From the NCBI RefSeq assembly GCF_000023825.1, contig NC_013061.1, positions 4,216,001 through 4,280,000 of the forward strand: DNA of 64,000 nt, read 5' to 3'. The translations under genes and the position numbers were made by a program. Of the stretch, positions 53,923-62,652 are shown in pieces. The notes under the pieces are model-generated. The model was not told the origin of the DNA. It did no database searches and saw only the letters and a program-made list of their open reading frames with translations. Each line of letters starts with the position of its first letter. Position 1 is the first letter of the stretch. The stretch comes from Pedobacter heparinus DSM 2366. GTDB lineage: Bacteria > Bacteroidota > Bacteroidia > Sphingobacteriales > Sphingobacteriaceae.

Positions 53923-55593
53923 TCATGCCGCTTTACGTCTTGAAGCCCTCCAGGGAATAATTGCACCAAACATGATGACAATAGCAATGATAACCACTAA
54001 CCCATTTCCTTTTGAAGTAATAAAAGCCAGCAGCAACAGTAAAACAGACATAAACAATAAGGAGAAGCTGATCATTTTTAAACCAAATACATTTTGCTTT
54101 TTTATCATCTGCAGCTCTTCATCGTCAATAGCTACAGCGGCCTGCTTCTTGTCTGCTTTATATACCAGGTAGTTCTCGTAATCCTGACTTACTTTAGTCT
54201 TTCTTCTGACGATCTCATAAATCAACAACATGAAAAACGGCAGTAAAACCCCCACCAACATTTCATTGGCCCTTGATAATTTATAACCATCTATAAAAGG
54301 TATGATCATCTTAAATACCACATTTACCGAAAGTGATATCAACGTGATATAAATAGTTGCTTTCCCGGACAGGCGCTTTGAAAACAGGGACCAGATTGGC
54401 GGCAGCAGTAACGGCCCTCCCGTTAGGGCCCCCACACTTAATGTAAACTCAACAATACCACCTATATAGGGAACGCCCAGCGCAATCACGATCATCAGCA
54501 GACCAAAAAACCAGGAAGAAGCCCGCGCTACGAACATTAGTTTTTTATCATCGGCATCAGGATTTACAGATCCTTTGTAGATGTCATTGGTAAATACTGC
54601 CGATACCACATTAAGTGCTGTATTGGCAGATGCCGAAGTGGAGAAATACATACCCGTCAGCATTAAGCCCAGGAGCCCTGCCGGAAGCACCTGTTTACAA
54701 ACCATAATGTAGGCATTCTCGGCATCCAGTCCCGAAAGTGCCGGATTAATAACCCGGTAAGCCATCGGTGGCAACATCCAAAGCACAGGGCTTAAAATAT
54801 ACAGGCCGGCAAAAAGATAAGCTACCTTTGAAGCACTTTTAGGTGAATCTACACTGGTATAGCGCTGTACAAATGTCCAGTTGCCACCAATATAAAAGAT
54901 ATGGTATATGGCAAAGGCAAAGATAAAACCCCAGGTATATTCGCCATGAACCAGGTTGAAAAAATCATCCGGAGCTTTGTCTATAAAGCCCTGCACACCA
55001 CCTACCTCGTTAAATACCATGGGCAAAATAATCAGCACCGCAGCTGTAAGCACTACGAATTGTAAAATATCTGTAACCATCACTGCCCATAAGCCGCCTA
55101 TAGCCGTGTAGGAAATCATTAAAATTCCCAGCACAACTGTAACCTGCATCAGCGGATAGTCCAGTGAGCCAGAAACCAGTTTGGCCACAGAGTATAGAAC
55201 TGACCCTTTAATAAATACTGACACAATGGTGAATATAAAAATGTAGCTTTTCTGAACATTGCTGCCCAGTCTTGCCTTGATAAACTCGGCTGCGGTAAGG
55301 TTGCCGGTGGCTTTCCACCTTGGCGCAAGGTAAAGACCGGTAATTAACGCGCCGATACACATCGTCCATTGAATAGTAACCGCTACCCATCCGTGTTGAT
55401 AGGCAATTGCACCCCAGACAACAAAAGTTCCTGCAGAAAAAAAACTCATGAATAAGGATAAACCACCAATAAACCAGGGAACAGATTCGCCCCCTGCAAA
55501 AAAGGATTTTAAGTTTCTTCCCGTTTTGGAAAAACTGATGCCTACCAGCATGATGAAAATAGAAAAAACGACTACGACTATTGTATCTATCAT
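53923..55593 (-). CDS. Sodium:solute symporter (SSS family)
   Basis: 556 residues from the ATG at 55593, 2 bases after the FAD gene stop (a start at 55620 would overlap it). About 13-14 predicted helices with the SSS core patterns GGLSLFMSFFSAGTF, TGMYFSTSASANTALNVVSAVF and PVLWMLPP. Members carry sugars, sialic acid, amino acids or vitamins with sodium. As the only inner-membrane carrier of region E it should bring in the product of the GH97 and companion enzymes. A C-terminal cytoplasmic stretch precedes one last helix pair. Confidence 0.9.
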   Translation of the reverse strand: MIDTIVVVVFSIFIMLVGISFSKTGRNLKSFFAGGESVPWFIGGLSLFMSFFSAGTFVVWGAIAYQHGWVAVTIQWTMCIGALITGLYLAPRWKATGNLTAAEFIKARLGSNVQKSYIFIFTIVSVFIKGSVLYSVAKLVSGSLDYPLMQVTVVLGILMISYTAIGGLWAVMVTDILQFVVLTAAVLIILPMVFNEVGGVQGFIDKAPDDFFNLVHGEYTWGFIFAFAIYHIFYIGGNWTFVQRYTSVDSPKSASKVAYLFAGLYILSPVLWMLPPMAYRVINPALSGLDAENAYIMVCKQVLPAGLLGLMLTGMYFSTSASANTALNVVSAVFTNDIYKGSVNPDADDKKLMFVARASSWFFGLLMIVIALGVPYIGGIVEFTLSVGALTGGPLLLPPIWSLFSKRLSGKATIYITLISLSVNVVFKMIIPFIDGYKLSRANEMLVGVLLPFFMLLIYEIVRRKTKVSQDYENYLVYKADKKQAAVAIDDEELQMIKKQNVFGLKMISFSLLFMSVLLLLLAFITSKGNGLVVIIAIVIMFGAIIPWRASRRKAA

Positions 55594-55595
55594 GA

Positions 55596-57890
55596 TTAAA
55601 ATTGATTTGGTGAATAACATCTCAAAGAGAACAAGGACGCTGGTACATGAACTGATGGATGCGTCAATATAACTTTTAGTTTTTTAGTTTGTAAAGGCGT
55701 GTCAAATATGATTTCGTTCCTTGTATGATAATTGCCGGTTTTTTGGTAAATAACCTTTCCATCTCCATCTTCAATATGATAATCCCTTACGCAAAAAGGC
55801 ATTACAGTTTCGGGATGTGTCATGAGTACCGACTCCATAGCATGATCTGTATCTGTGTCAAAGACCAGGTCAATCCGGTTAATAAACCTTGTCTGTTCCC
55901 ATGCCAATTCAATGGCAGGCGCAGGATCACTGGGATCTGCCACCCAGGCATTGGGTTGTACGGTTGGCCGGTCAGTTCCGTTTCTGATATGGCCAACTAC
56001 AAAAGTATGAATGGCTTGTTTAAACTGCAAAGCGATATTCTGGCCTTCCGGCCTCCTCTGTGGGCACCAAAACTCAAAACTCTCAACTCCAGATCCATCG
56101 GGAGCCAGCTGTTTGCCATTGTTGGAAACAGCCTTGTTCACTCCATTAAAAACAGAGAGCATACCGGTAATTCTTTGATCGGAATAAGCCAGCTGTACTT
56201 TGCTGTTGATCAGGAAGCAAACAAAAACATACTGCTCTTTATCCGTACTAATATCAAAACTTATATTTACTTCCTGTTCTCCCGCTTGCAGTTCTATGTG
56301 CTTTACTGCAAGAGTCGTATCAGGTGTAAAACCACCTGTTTTGTTGCTCACCCTTAATTCTACAGCCAATGTAGTAGGTATGTCGGCCCTCAGCAATACG
56401 CTAAATGATGGAAATTTACCGGCTTGTAAAGGTAGCAATTGGGCAGCAGCAGTAGAAAGTACTTTAAATATGCAATTTTGCCTGCTAAAACCTTTAAATT
56501 CCAGATTTGAGCTGGACCGCAGCCCTGCATACTGAAGCAGGTCTTCTTTATCTTCCCAGCTTACACCCGGAATATACTGACCCGTTTTTATCAGCTCCTT
56601 CTGTAAAAGCGGCAAATAGTTTTCCTGATACAATTCGGCTGGCAACTTTTTATATTTCAGACATAGCGCCGCTGCTACCGCCGCTGCCTGTGCCACATAA
56701 GCGCACGTGGCCATAACCCGGGTACCACCAAAAGCCACATGGCTAACACTGATGATACGCCCGGCAAGGAACAGGTTCTTGATGTTCCGGCTGTAGATGC
56801 AGCGGTAGGGGATCTGAAAGATGCCTTTGCTATGCCATTGATTGCAGGGTGATCGATCACTGAACACTCCATCAGCAGGGTGGAGATCAATAGACCATCC
56901 TCCATAGGCTACCCCATCACTATGGAGTTTTTGCGCTATTAAATCTGACTGCGAAAGGATATAGTCGCCTTCAAATCTGCGGCTCTCCCGTTTGCCAGGT
57001 ATTGTCCCTACCCACTCCAGCGTATAGTTTTCTGCTTCAGGAAAATTACCTGAGTTTTTGATATAGTCCCACACCCCATAAATCACTTTCCACAGTTCCC
57101 ATTTGATCTGTTCGGTATCGTGTACAGTATCCATACGCCCCCCATGTTCTACCCACCACAGCTTACAACCGTGCTCCTTTGCATTAAAGCTTTTATATCT
57201 TGGTATTTCTTTCTGAACATCAATTGCAAAGGCCGGTGCGGTAAATTGAACGGGTTTGCCCATGTCTTTTGTATAAAAATAAAGGGAATGCCCAAGCAGT
57301 TCACCATAGCTGGCATCTGGTGCCATCGGCTCATTAAATTCGTCAGCTAACTCTGCACCCATTCTAAATGCTGCCCCCGAAAGAAAGCCTGCAATACCAT
57401 CACCAGAGGCATCGCAAAACAATGGGGCGCTAATTATATATTCAGTAGCATTCTGGCTGCAGAAAGCCTTTATACTGTCAATCTGATCTGCTTTAATTTT
57501 ATTTACTTCATATACGGCAGTGTTAAGCAGCAAAGTAATATTACTTTCCTGTTTCACTTTGTCCAGCAGGATCATGTCTAATATCACAGGGTTCCCTTCA
57601 GGATTTCTATAAGTATTTTCTACAAGCAGTTCATCTATGATGCCCCCTTCCCTGCTCCAGCGGTTGTTATTGCCCATGTGCGAAGTAGCACCCAGTATCC
57701 AAAGCCGGACCTCGCTGGATGCATTACCCCCCAAAACTGGTCTGTCCTGCACAAGCACTACTTTTAAGCCCTGCCTGGCTGCCGTTATTGCAGCGCATAC
57801 CCCAGACATCCCGCCACCAATTATGGCAAAATCTGCATTATACCTTTCAATTCTTAAACTGCGGCTTTCTTCTGCCTCTTTTCGTATCAT
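55596..57890 (-). CDS. FAD-dependent oxidoreductase with C-terminal beta-sandwich module
   Basis: 764 residues. N-terminal dinucleotide site DFAIIGGGMSGVCAAITAA and RPVLGGNASSEVRLW typical of the PF12831 family; no signal peptide, so cytoplasmic. From about residue 540 there are beta-rich segments, and the last about 100 residues (INRIDLVFDTDTDHAMES, KVIYQKTGNYHTRNEIIF) look like a discoidin/F5/8-type sugar-binding fold. These enzymes oxidise polyols or sugars, but substrates are rarely known. It lies in the operon between the 948-residue protein and the symporter. Sometimes annotated as xanthan lyase by mistake. Confidence 0.85.
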   Translation of the reverse strand: MIRKEAEESRSLRIERYNADFAIIGGGMSGVCAAITAARQGLKVVLVQDRPVLGGNASSEVRLWILGATSHMGNNNRWSREGGIIDELLVENTYRNPEGNPVILDMILLDKVKQESNITLLLNTAVYEVNKIKADQIDSIKAFCSQNATEYIISAPLFCDASGDGIAGFLSGAAFRMGAELADEFNEPMAPDASYGELLGHSLYFYTKDMGKPVQFTAPAFAIDVQKEIPRYKSFNAKEHGCKLWWVEHGGRMDTVHDTEQIKWELWKVIYGVWDYIKNSGNFPEAENYTLEWVGTIPGKRESRRFEGDYILSQSDLIAQKLHSDGVAYGGWSIDLHPADGVFSDRSPCNQWHSKGIFQIPYRCIYSRNIKNLFLAGRIISVSHVAFGGTRVMATCAYVAQAAAVAAALCLKYKKLPAELYQENYLPLLQKELIKTGQYIPGVSWEDKEDLLQYAGLRSSSNLEFKGFSRQNCIFKVLSTAAAQLLPLQAGKFPSFSVLLRADIPTTLAVELRVSNKTGGFTPDTTLAVKHIELQAGEQEVNISFDISTDKEQYVFVCFLINSKVQLAYSDQRITGMLSVFNGVNKAVSNNGKQLAPDGSGVESFEFWCPQRRPEGQNIALQFKQAIHTFVVGHIRNGTDRPTVQPNAWVADPSDPAPAIELAWEQTRFINRIDLVFDTDTDHAMESVLMTHPETVMPFCVRDYHIEDGDGKVIYQKTGNYHTRNEIIFDTPLQTKKLKVILTHPSVHVPASLFSLRCYSPNQF

Positions 57891-57905
57891 TACTTTATTT
57901 TTTAG

Positions 57906-60752
57906 TTATCTGCCTAATTCCGTTTCTTTTGACCTGATCAGTTTTCCATGGATATCTGTTAATTCCAGGTAAAAACGAATTGGTTTATCTTTATCAACGG
58001 GCAGGGTAAATTCAAATGGGTATTCATTTTTATCGATCACCTGTTTCCTTTTCCCATCAATCTTATAAATCATCCTGGCCTTCCTCCATCTGGTATCGTC
58101 TTCCTGAAGAAATACAAAAAGTTTTTGTGCATAAGCACCAAGCTTAAACAATAAGGCCTTTGTATCTCCCTCCGGGATATGTGTATAATCGCTCCTTTCA
58201 TCTTTTTTCACATTCAGGATCTGGTCCTGAAAACCACTGCTGATTTTTACACCGGCAATAGCCACAGCAACAATACCACCCGCAGGAACATTGATCCGGA
58301 AAGAGCCGTCTTTTAAAGGCAAAGGTTGCTCAGAAGGATATAAAATGCGCAAACCGGTATTGTCCGAAAAATTAACCCTCGAGGGATCTATAGAAACTTG
58401 TGTACTTACTTCCTTCTGCGACTGGTTCATAAAAGCCAGAAATAGTGTATCTCCTTTTTTTGCACTGATATAGTTTAAAGCAATATCATCTATGTGCAGC
58501 AAACGGGATGGCATCCACAGCTGAACATTTTCAAACTGAAAAAAACTGCCCTTTTTAGCTCCGTAAAACTTATTCTGCAGATAAGCATAACCCTCTATAT
58601 AATCACTTGGAAAGTCAATCCTGCCATTGCTTTTTACATAAGCATCTGAAACCAGATAATCGACAAACATAGAGGCCATTGGCAGAATATGATTGTAATG
58701 AAAGGAGTTTACACTCTGGTCTTTATGTTCATGAAGTGGAAAATCTACTTTTTCATAGGCAGTAGTCCTTTCGGTGTTGATATGATAACCCGGAAAACTT
58801 TCGGAACGCCCCACAATAGAAGCTTTGGCTACATTCATCAAAAAAGGATCTTTTGTTTGATAGCCTATCCTCAGCAGCCAGGGTGCATAGGTAGACATAA
58901 AAATAGCGCGGTGACCAGTTGAAGTACCTGATGATTCAGGTGTTAATCCCATTTCAGAGAGTCTCCATGCAGGGACTTTTTCTTCAGGGTAATACATCTG
59001 ATGGTGCCCTTTTGATTTCAGGTACCAATACATGGGTGCTTTTCCCCCTTTATTCACTGTAATCGCATCATTTGGTATGGCAGGGGCCATCCAGGTAAAC
59101 AAGGTATAATGCCTGGCCCCGTCCCTTGCTGCCTCCAGATATCGCTGATCGGCAGTAAGTTGATATAACTCCAGCAGGGCCGACCAGTTATTGGTAAATG
59201 TTGGCCAGAAAAAATTGGAGCTGAACAAGGGATCACCAAATTGGCTTATCCTGGTATTTACTCTTTCTTTCAGATATTGGTCTGCCAGCAACTTACTTAA
59301 ACGCAAATAAGACGAATCGGAGGTCAGCTTAAACATAAACATTGCATTTACCCAGTTCCGGCCTTTCTGCTCCTCATCAAGATTTCTGACGCGTGCAGTT
59401 CCAAATTCCTTTTTTGCCATGGTAGCATAAAAAGAGTTGTTCTTACCAAAAACATCAGACAATACCTGTAATTCGGATAGGGGAGCAATCGGGCCCCTTA
59501 GTTTTCGGGAAGGGGATTGGATTTTCTGATTGCTGTCAATCGCAAACAGAAATTTCTCGCGTGACAGCATAAACTCCATTAACGGGTATGCCCTTTTATC
59601 AAACATCTCCTGATCATCCCTCACAATAGACAGTTCCAAAGGGTTCAGGCTCGAAACATTTTTCACTGCCCCCGGTACATCTGTAGCATAAGCAAAGCCT
59701 TTCAGGCTATCAATAAACCAGGCGTAGCGTGTTTTCGAATAATCAATCAGGTTATCCAGAGTTGTATTCATAGAAACAGTGGCGTTGCTCCGGTAATCCT
59801 TAAACCCGAATACAGAGGTTGCTATCTGCTCATATGTTTTAGTGATACTCAATGGTTCAACAATAAGGCCCATCGAAAACTCAAAAGAATGTCCTGCCTT
59901 CATCTGCGAATTCATTCCACCCGGCATAGGGGCAAAAACCTGGGGCTGTAATTCAGATCTGTCATTCAGCAATGCAATTCCAAACTGGCTGTTACTTAGC
60001 AGCGGCAAGGGCTGAAAAGGCAAATACCTGGAAGCTGTCAGTACGCCTATTGAATTGTTCCCGTCATTTACCAGCGTAGTGGGTATTGTTGCCATAAAAG
60101 ACGCGGTAAGATAGGGTTGCAATGGAGCCCTTTTTTCTGTCCAGATCAGCGGCTGCCATAGTTCATCAACATCACCATTTTTAAAAGAGGGTGCCCCAAT
60201 ATACCCTACACTATAAAAGCCGTCTTTTTTAGGTATAAATAAAAATTCTATCCTGGGATAAGGTGTACCACTTTTGATGATCCATGCCTTTAGCCTGAAC
60301 ATGGCATGTTCCGGAAAGATAAAGCAGATGGAATCACCGGAATTTACTGTTTTGGTTGCAGTAAGAAAGTATGTTTTTCCTGCATGATAGATATTGGCTG
60401 TTCTATCTTGCTTTGCACTCCTCAATATTTTATCATCAAATCCATCGCCGGCAACACTGGCGCTAACTGACTGCTGATGATAATCAGCCAGGTTAGGATC
60501 ACTTGTTTTCCAGGTTGGGACATTGTAGGAAACTTTTTTTAACCCTGAGGGTTTTAATGCCAGCTCTGGATCTTTTTCGTTGCAGATTACTACAAAATCG
60601 GGTTTAAACAGGTACGTTTTACCCTTTGAGCTCATTTTAAACCCCTTACTGTCAGTTGTCTTTTGCCCATTCGCCTGCATACATGAAAAACAAGCAATTG
60701 AAAAGCAAATGATTTTAATATAAGTGTTTATTGTACTGCTTACTATTTTCAT
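57906..60752 (-). CDS. Large secreted protein of unrecognised family
   Basis: 948 residues with a signal peptide (IKIICFSIACFSCMQANGQ), so periplasmic or exported (a lipobox-like FSC is present in the signal). The N-terminal about 320 residues are beta-rich; residues about 330-690 look helical with paired Trp/Tyr/His-rich segments (WVNAMFMFKLTSDSSYLRL, FFWPTFTNNWSALLELYQLTADQRYLEAARDGARHY), like an (alpha/alpha)6 hairpin barrel; a beta-sandwich follows. This suggests a glycoside hydrolase or polysaccharide lyase of unknown specificity. It is next to GH97 and an SGNH esterase, so glycan processing is likely. Confidence 0.7.
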   Translation of the reverse strand: MKIVSSTINTYIKIICFSIACFSCMQANGQKTTDSKGFKMSSKGKTYLFKPDFVVICNEKDPELALKPSGLKKVSYNVPTWKTSDPNLADYHQQSVSASVAGDGFDDKILRSAKQDRTANIYHAGKTYFLTATKTVNSGDSICFIFPEHAMFRLKAWIIKSGTPYPRIEFLFIPKKDGFYSVGYIGAPSFKNGDVDELWQPLIWTEKRAPLQPYLTASFMATIPTTLVNDGNNSIGVLTASRYLPFQPLPLLSNSQFGIALLNDRSELQPQVFAPMPGGMNSQMKAGHSFEFSMGLIVEPLSITKTYEQIATSVFGFKDYRSNATVSMNTTLDNLIDYSKTRYAWFIDSLKGFAYATDVPGAVKNVSSLNPLELSIVRDDQEMFDKRAYPLMEFMLSREKFLFAIDSNQKIQSPSRKLRGPIAPLSELQVLSDVFGKNNSFYATMAKKEFGTARVRNLDEEQKGRNWVNAMFMFKLTSDSSYLRLSKLLADQYLKERVNTRISQFGDPLFSSNFFWPTFTNNWSALLELYQLTADQRYLEAARDGARHYTLFTWMAPAIPNDAITVNKGGKAPMYWYLKSKGHHQMYYPEEKVPAWRLSEMGLTPESSGTSTGHRAIFMSTYAPWLLRIGYQTKDPFLMNVAKASIVGRSESFPGYHINTERTTAYEKVDFPLHEHKDQSVNSFHYNHILPMASMFVDYLVSDAYVKSNGRIDFPSDYIEGYAYLQNKFYGAKKGSFFQFENVQLWMPSRLLHIDDIALNYISAKKGDTLFLAFMNQSQKEVSTQVSIDPSRVNFSDNTGLRILYPSEQPLPLKDGSFRINVPAGGIVAVAIAGVKISSGFQDQILNVKKDERSDYTHIPEGDTKALLFKLGAYAQKLFVFLQEDDTRWRKARMIYKIDGKRKQVIDKNEYPFEFTLPVDKDKPIRFYLELTDIHGKLIRSKETELGR

Positions 60753-60759
60753 AAATACA

Positions 60760-62652
60760 CTATTTATCTTTCCGTTTCAAATGGACTACAAAACCTCCCG
60801 CAGGGGGAATGGATATATTCTTTTCATCTAACATGGCAGGAATTACCGATGAAGCGGAAAATGCACCCTTAGCATCGCAGATAACAATTGCCGTATAGGC
60901 CGACAGGTCTTTTATAAAGGATAGATCCAGGGTTATGGAATTTTCTGCAGCAAGCCCGTTAATTGCGGCTAAATACCAGTCATTCCCTTTCTTTTTGGCT
61001 GCAATGGCGCAATGGCCTATCCTGCTTCCATTTAGGACCAATGTACTGTCCCAGGTTGTTGGTAAATCCCTTATCAAAGGAAGTATAGGACGATATAAGG
61101 TATCTTTTAAAAGTGTTACCGGATTTTCGGCAATGCATTGAAAAGGTGAATCAAACAAATAAAGTAGGGCCAGCTGATGCGTAAGTGTTGTTGCCCCTCT
61201 TTTGGAAAAAAGTCCAGGTGTATAATCTGCAGGTCCCATGATAAACCTTGTAAAGGGCAACGCCGCATTGTGCCATGCTGGAATGGGTTCATTCATGATG
61301 TTCAGTTCCATTCCCCTGATACCTTCCCTGGTCATTTCATTGGGATAGGTACGATACTCCCCTGTAGAGGTCTGGCAGCCATGAAAGTTGACCATCAGCT
61401 TTTTTTTAGCGGCAGCTTTTAAAAAGCTGGTCTCAAAATCTATCAGCTCCTTTGCTTCACTGTTCATGAAATCTATTTTAATTCCTGCAACACCTAAACG
61501 GCCCAAGGTATCCAGAAAAGCATCACGATACACCACATCCCTTAAAAACTTGGAATCCTTCCACACCCAGACCTTTATCTTTTTTTTACGGCCATATTCT
61601 ACCAGATCTTTCAGCACCTCCCATTTTTGTTTCCATTTTTCCTCCCAGCCATCGTCAATTAATGTATAGGTATAATTTAGCCGGGCAGCGGCATCGATGA
61701 TACTTTTTTCTGTAACAGGATCCAGGTAGTTCCCATCCTTTGTAATCCAGCTCCAGGCACTTTTTCCCGGCATTATATAATCCGTATTTTTAAACAAAGC
61801 ACTATCGGGGTTTGCATTTAATGTTTCAACCAGGGGTTGATTAACCAGCTCATTCAGGTTTGCTGCCCAGCCGATGATGCGCCAGGGGGTAAAAGGAAAC
61901 TGGTTCGGCTGGACATAAAAACCTTTATCTCCTTCGGTAAAATCTACCGTAAGACTGTTTTTATTGGCTTTAAGCCGCATCCCGCTGTACCCCTGCAATG
62001 CAGCTTCTGCAATAAACAAATAACTTTTATCTGCCAGCTGGGCCACAACAGGCTTTCCCTGTACAGGGCCAGTAGGGCTAATTTTATCCAGACTGTCAAT
62101 TCGCGTTTCAGTCCACAAGCCGGCGTAAGATTTAAGCTTCCAGTTATTTGTGCGCTCAAAGAACCAGGCACCTGCACTTCCATCCAAAACAAAACTCGTT
62201 TGCTCTGCTGTAATGTGTACCTGCTTAGCAGGTAAATGATAACGGATAGCGCAACCCTGATCAAATACAGCAAACTCAATCAGGCTTTTGCCAATGCCAA
62301 TCCGGTAACTTTTGTATGAAACATTTTTAACCTTATAGTTGTGACGGAGCAGTGAAAAGGATTCTGCTATGCTATTGCTGCTGATCAGTTTCAGTTTAGC
62401 TGCAGGATTCAAAAAGGGCCTGCCTGCAATACTTAAACCTAGATGAGAAGCATGTATTAGCGTCCTGTTTTTCAAAGAAAGCGTATAAAAAAACCCTTTA
62501 TCCCCCCCCTTAAAAACACGAACCGTTAAAGAAGATGAGGGACTTTTAAGTACCAGAACCTTTTCCGCACAACGGACGGAATGCATAAAACAACTTGTTA
62601 AGCACAACACAAGCCCAAATGTTATTCTTATTTTCTTACCCATCTGTCTCAT
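60760..62652 (-). CDS. Glycoside hydrolase family 97
   Basis: 630 residues with a signal peptide. GH97 N-terminal beta-sandwich (LVLKSPSSSLTVRVFKGGDKGFFYTLSLKNR), then a TIM barrel with the family signatures NYTYTLIDDGWEEKW, GIKIDFMNSEAKE (catalytic Asp candidate) and MVNFHGCQTSTGEYRTYPNEMTREGIRGMEL, then a C-terminal beta domain. GH97 holds retaining alpha-galactosidases and inverting alpha-glucosidases; the KIDF motif hints at a retaining type, which is unverified. It overlaps the upstream SGNH gene by 4 bp. Confidence 0.9.
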   Translation of the reverse strand: MRQMGKKIRITFGLVLCLTSCFMHSVRCAEKVLVLKSPSSSLTVRVFKGGDKGFFYTLSLKNRTLIHASHLGLSIAGRPFLNPAAKLKLISSNSIAESFSLLRHNYKVKNVSYKSYRIGIGKSLIEFAVFDQGCAIRYHLPAKQVHITAEQTSFVLDGSAGAWFFERTNNWKLKSYAGLWTETRIDSLDKISPTGPVQGKPVVAQLADKSYLFIAEAALQGYSGMRLKANKNSLTVDFTEGDKGFYVQPNQFPFTPWRIIGWAANLNELVNQPLVETLNANPDSALFKNTDYIMPGKSAWSWITKDGNYLDPVTEKSIIDAAARLNYTYTLIDDGWEEKWKQKWEVLKDLVEYGRKKKIKVWVWKDSKFLRDVVYRDAFLDTLGRLGVAGIKIDFMNSEAKELIDFETSFLKAAAKKKLMVNFHGCQTSTGEYRTYPNEMTREGIRGMELNIMNEPIPAWHNAALPFTRFIMGPADYTPGLFSKRGATTLTHQLALLYLFDSPFQCIAENPVTLLKDTLYRPILPLIRDLPTTWDSTLVLNGSRIGHCAIAAKKKGNDWYLAAINGLAAENSITLDLSFIKDLSAYTAIVICDAKGAFSASSVIPAMLDEKNISIPPAGGFVVHLKRKDK

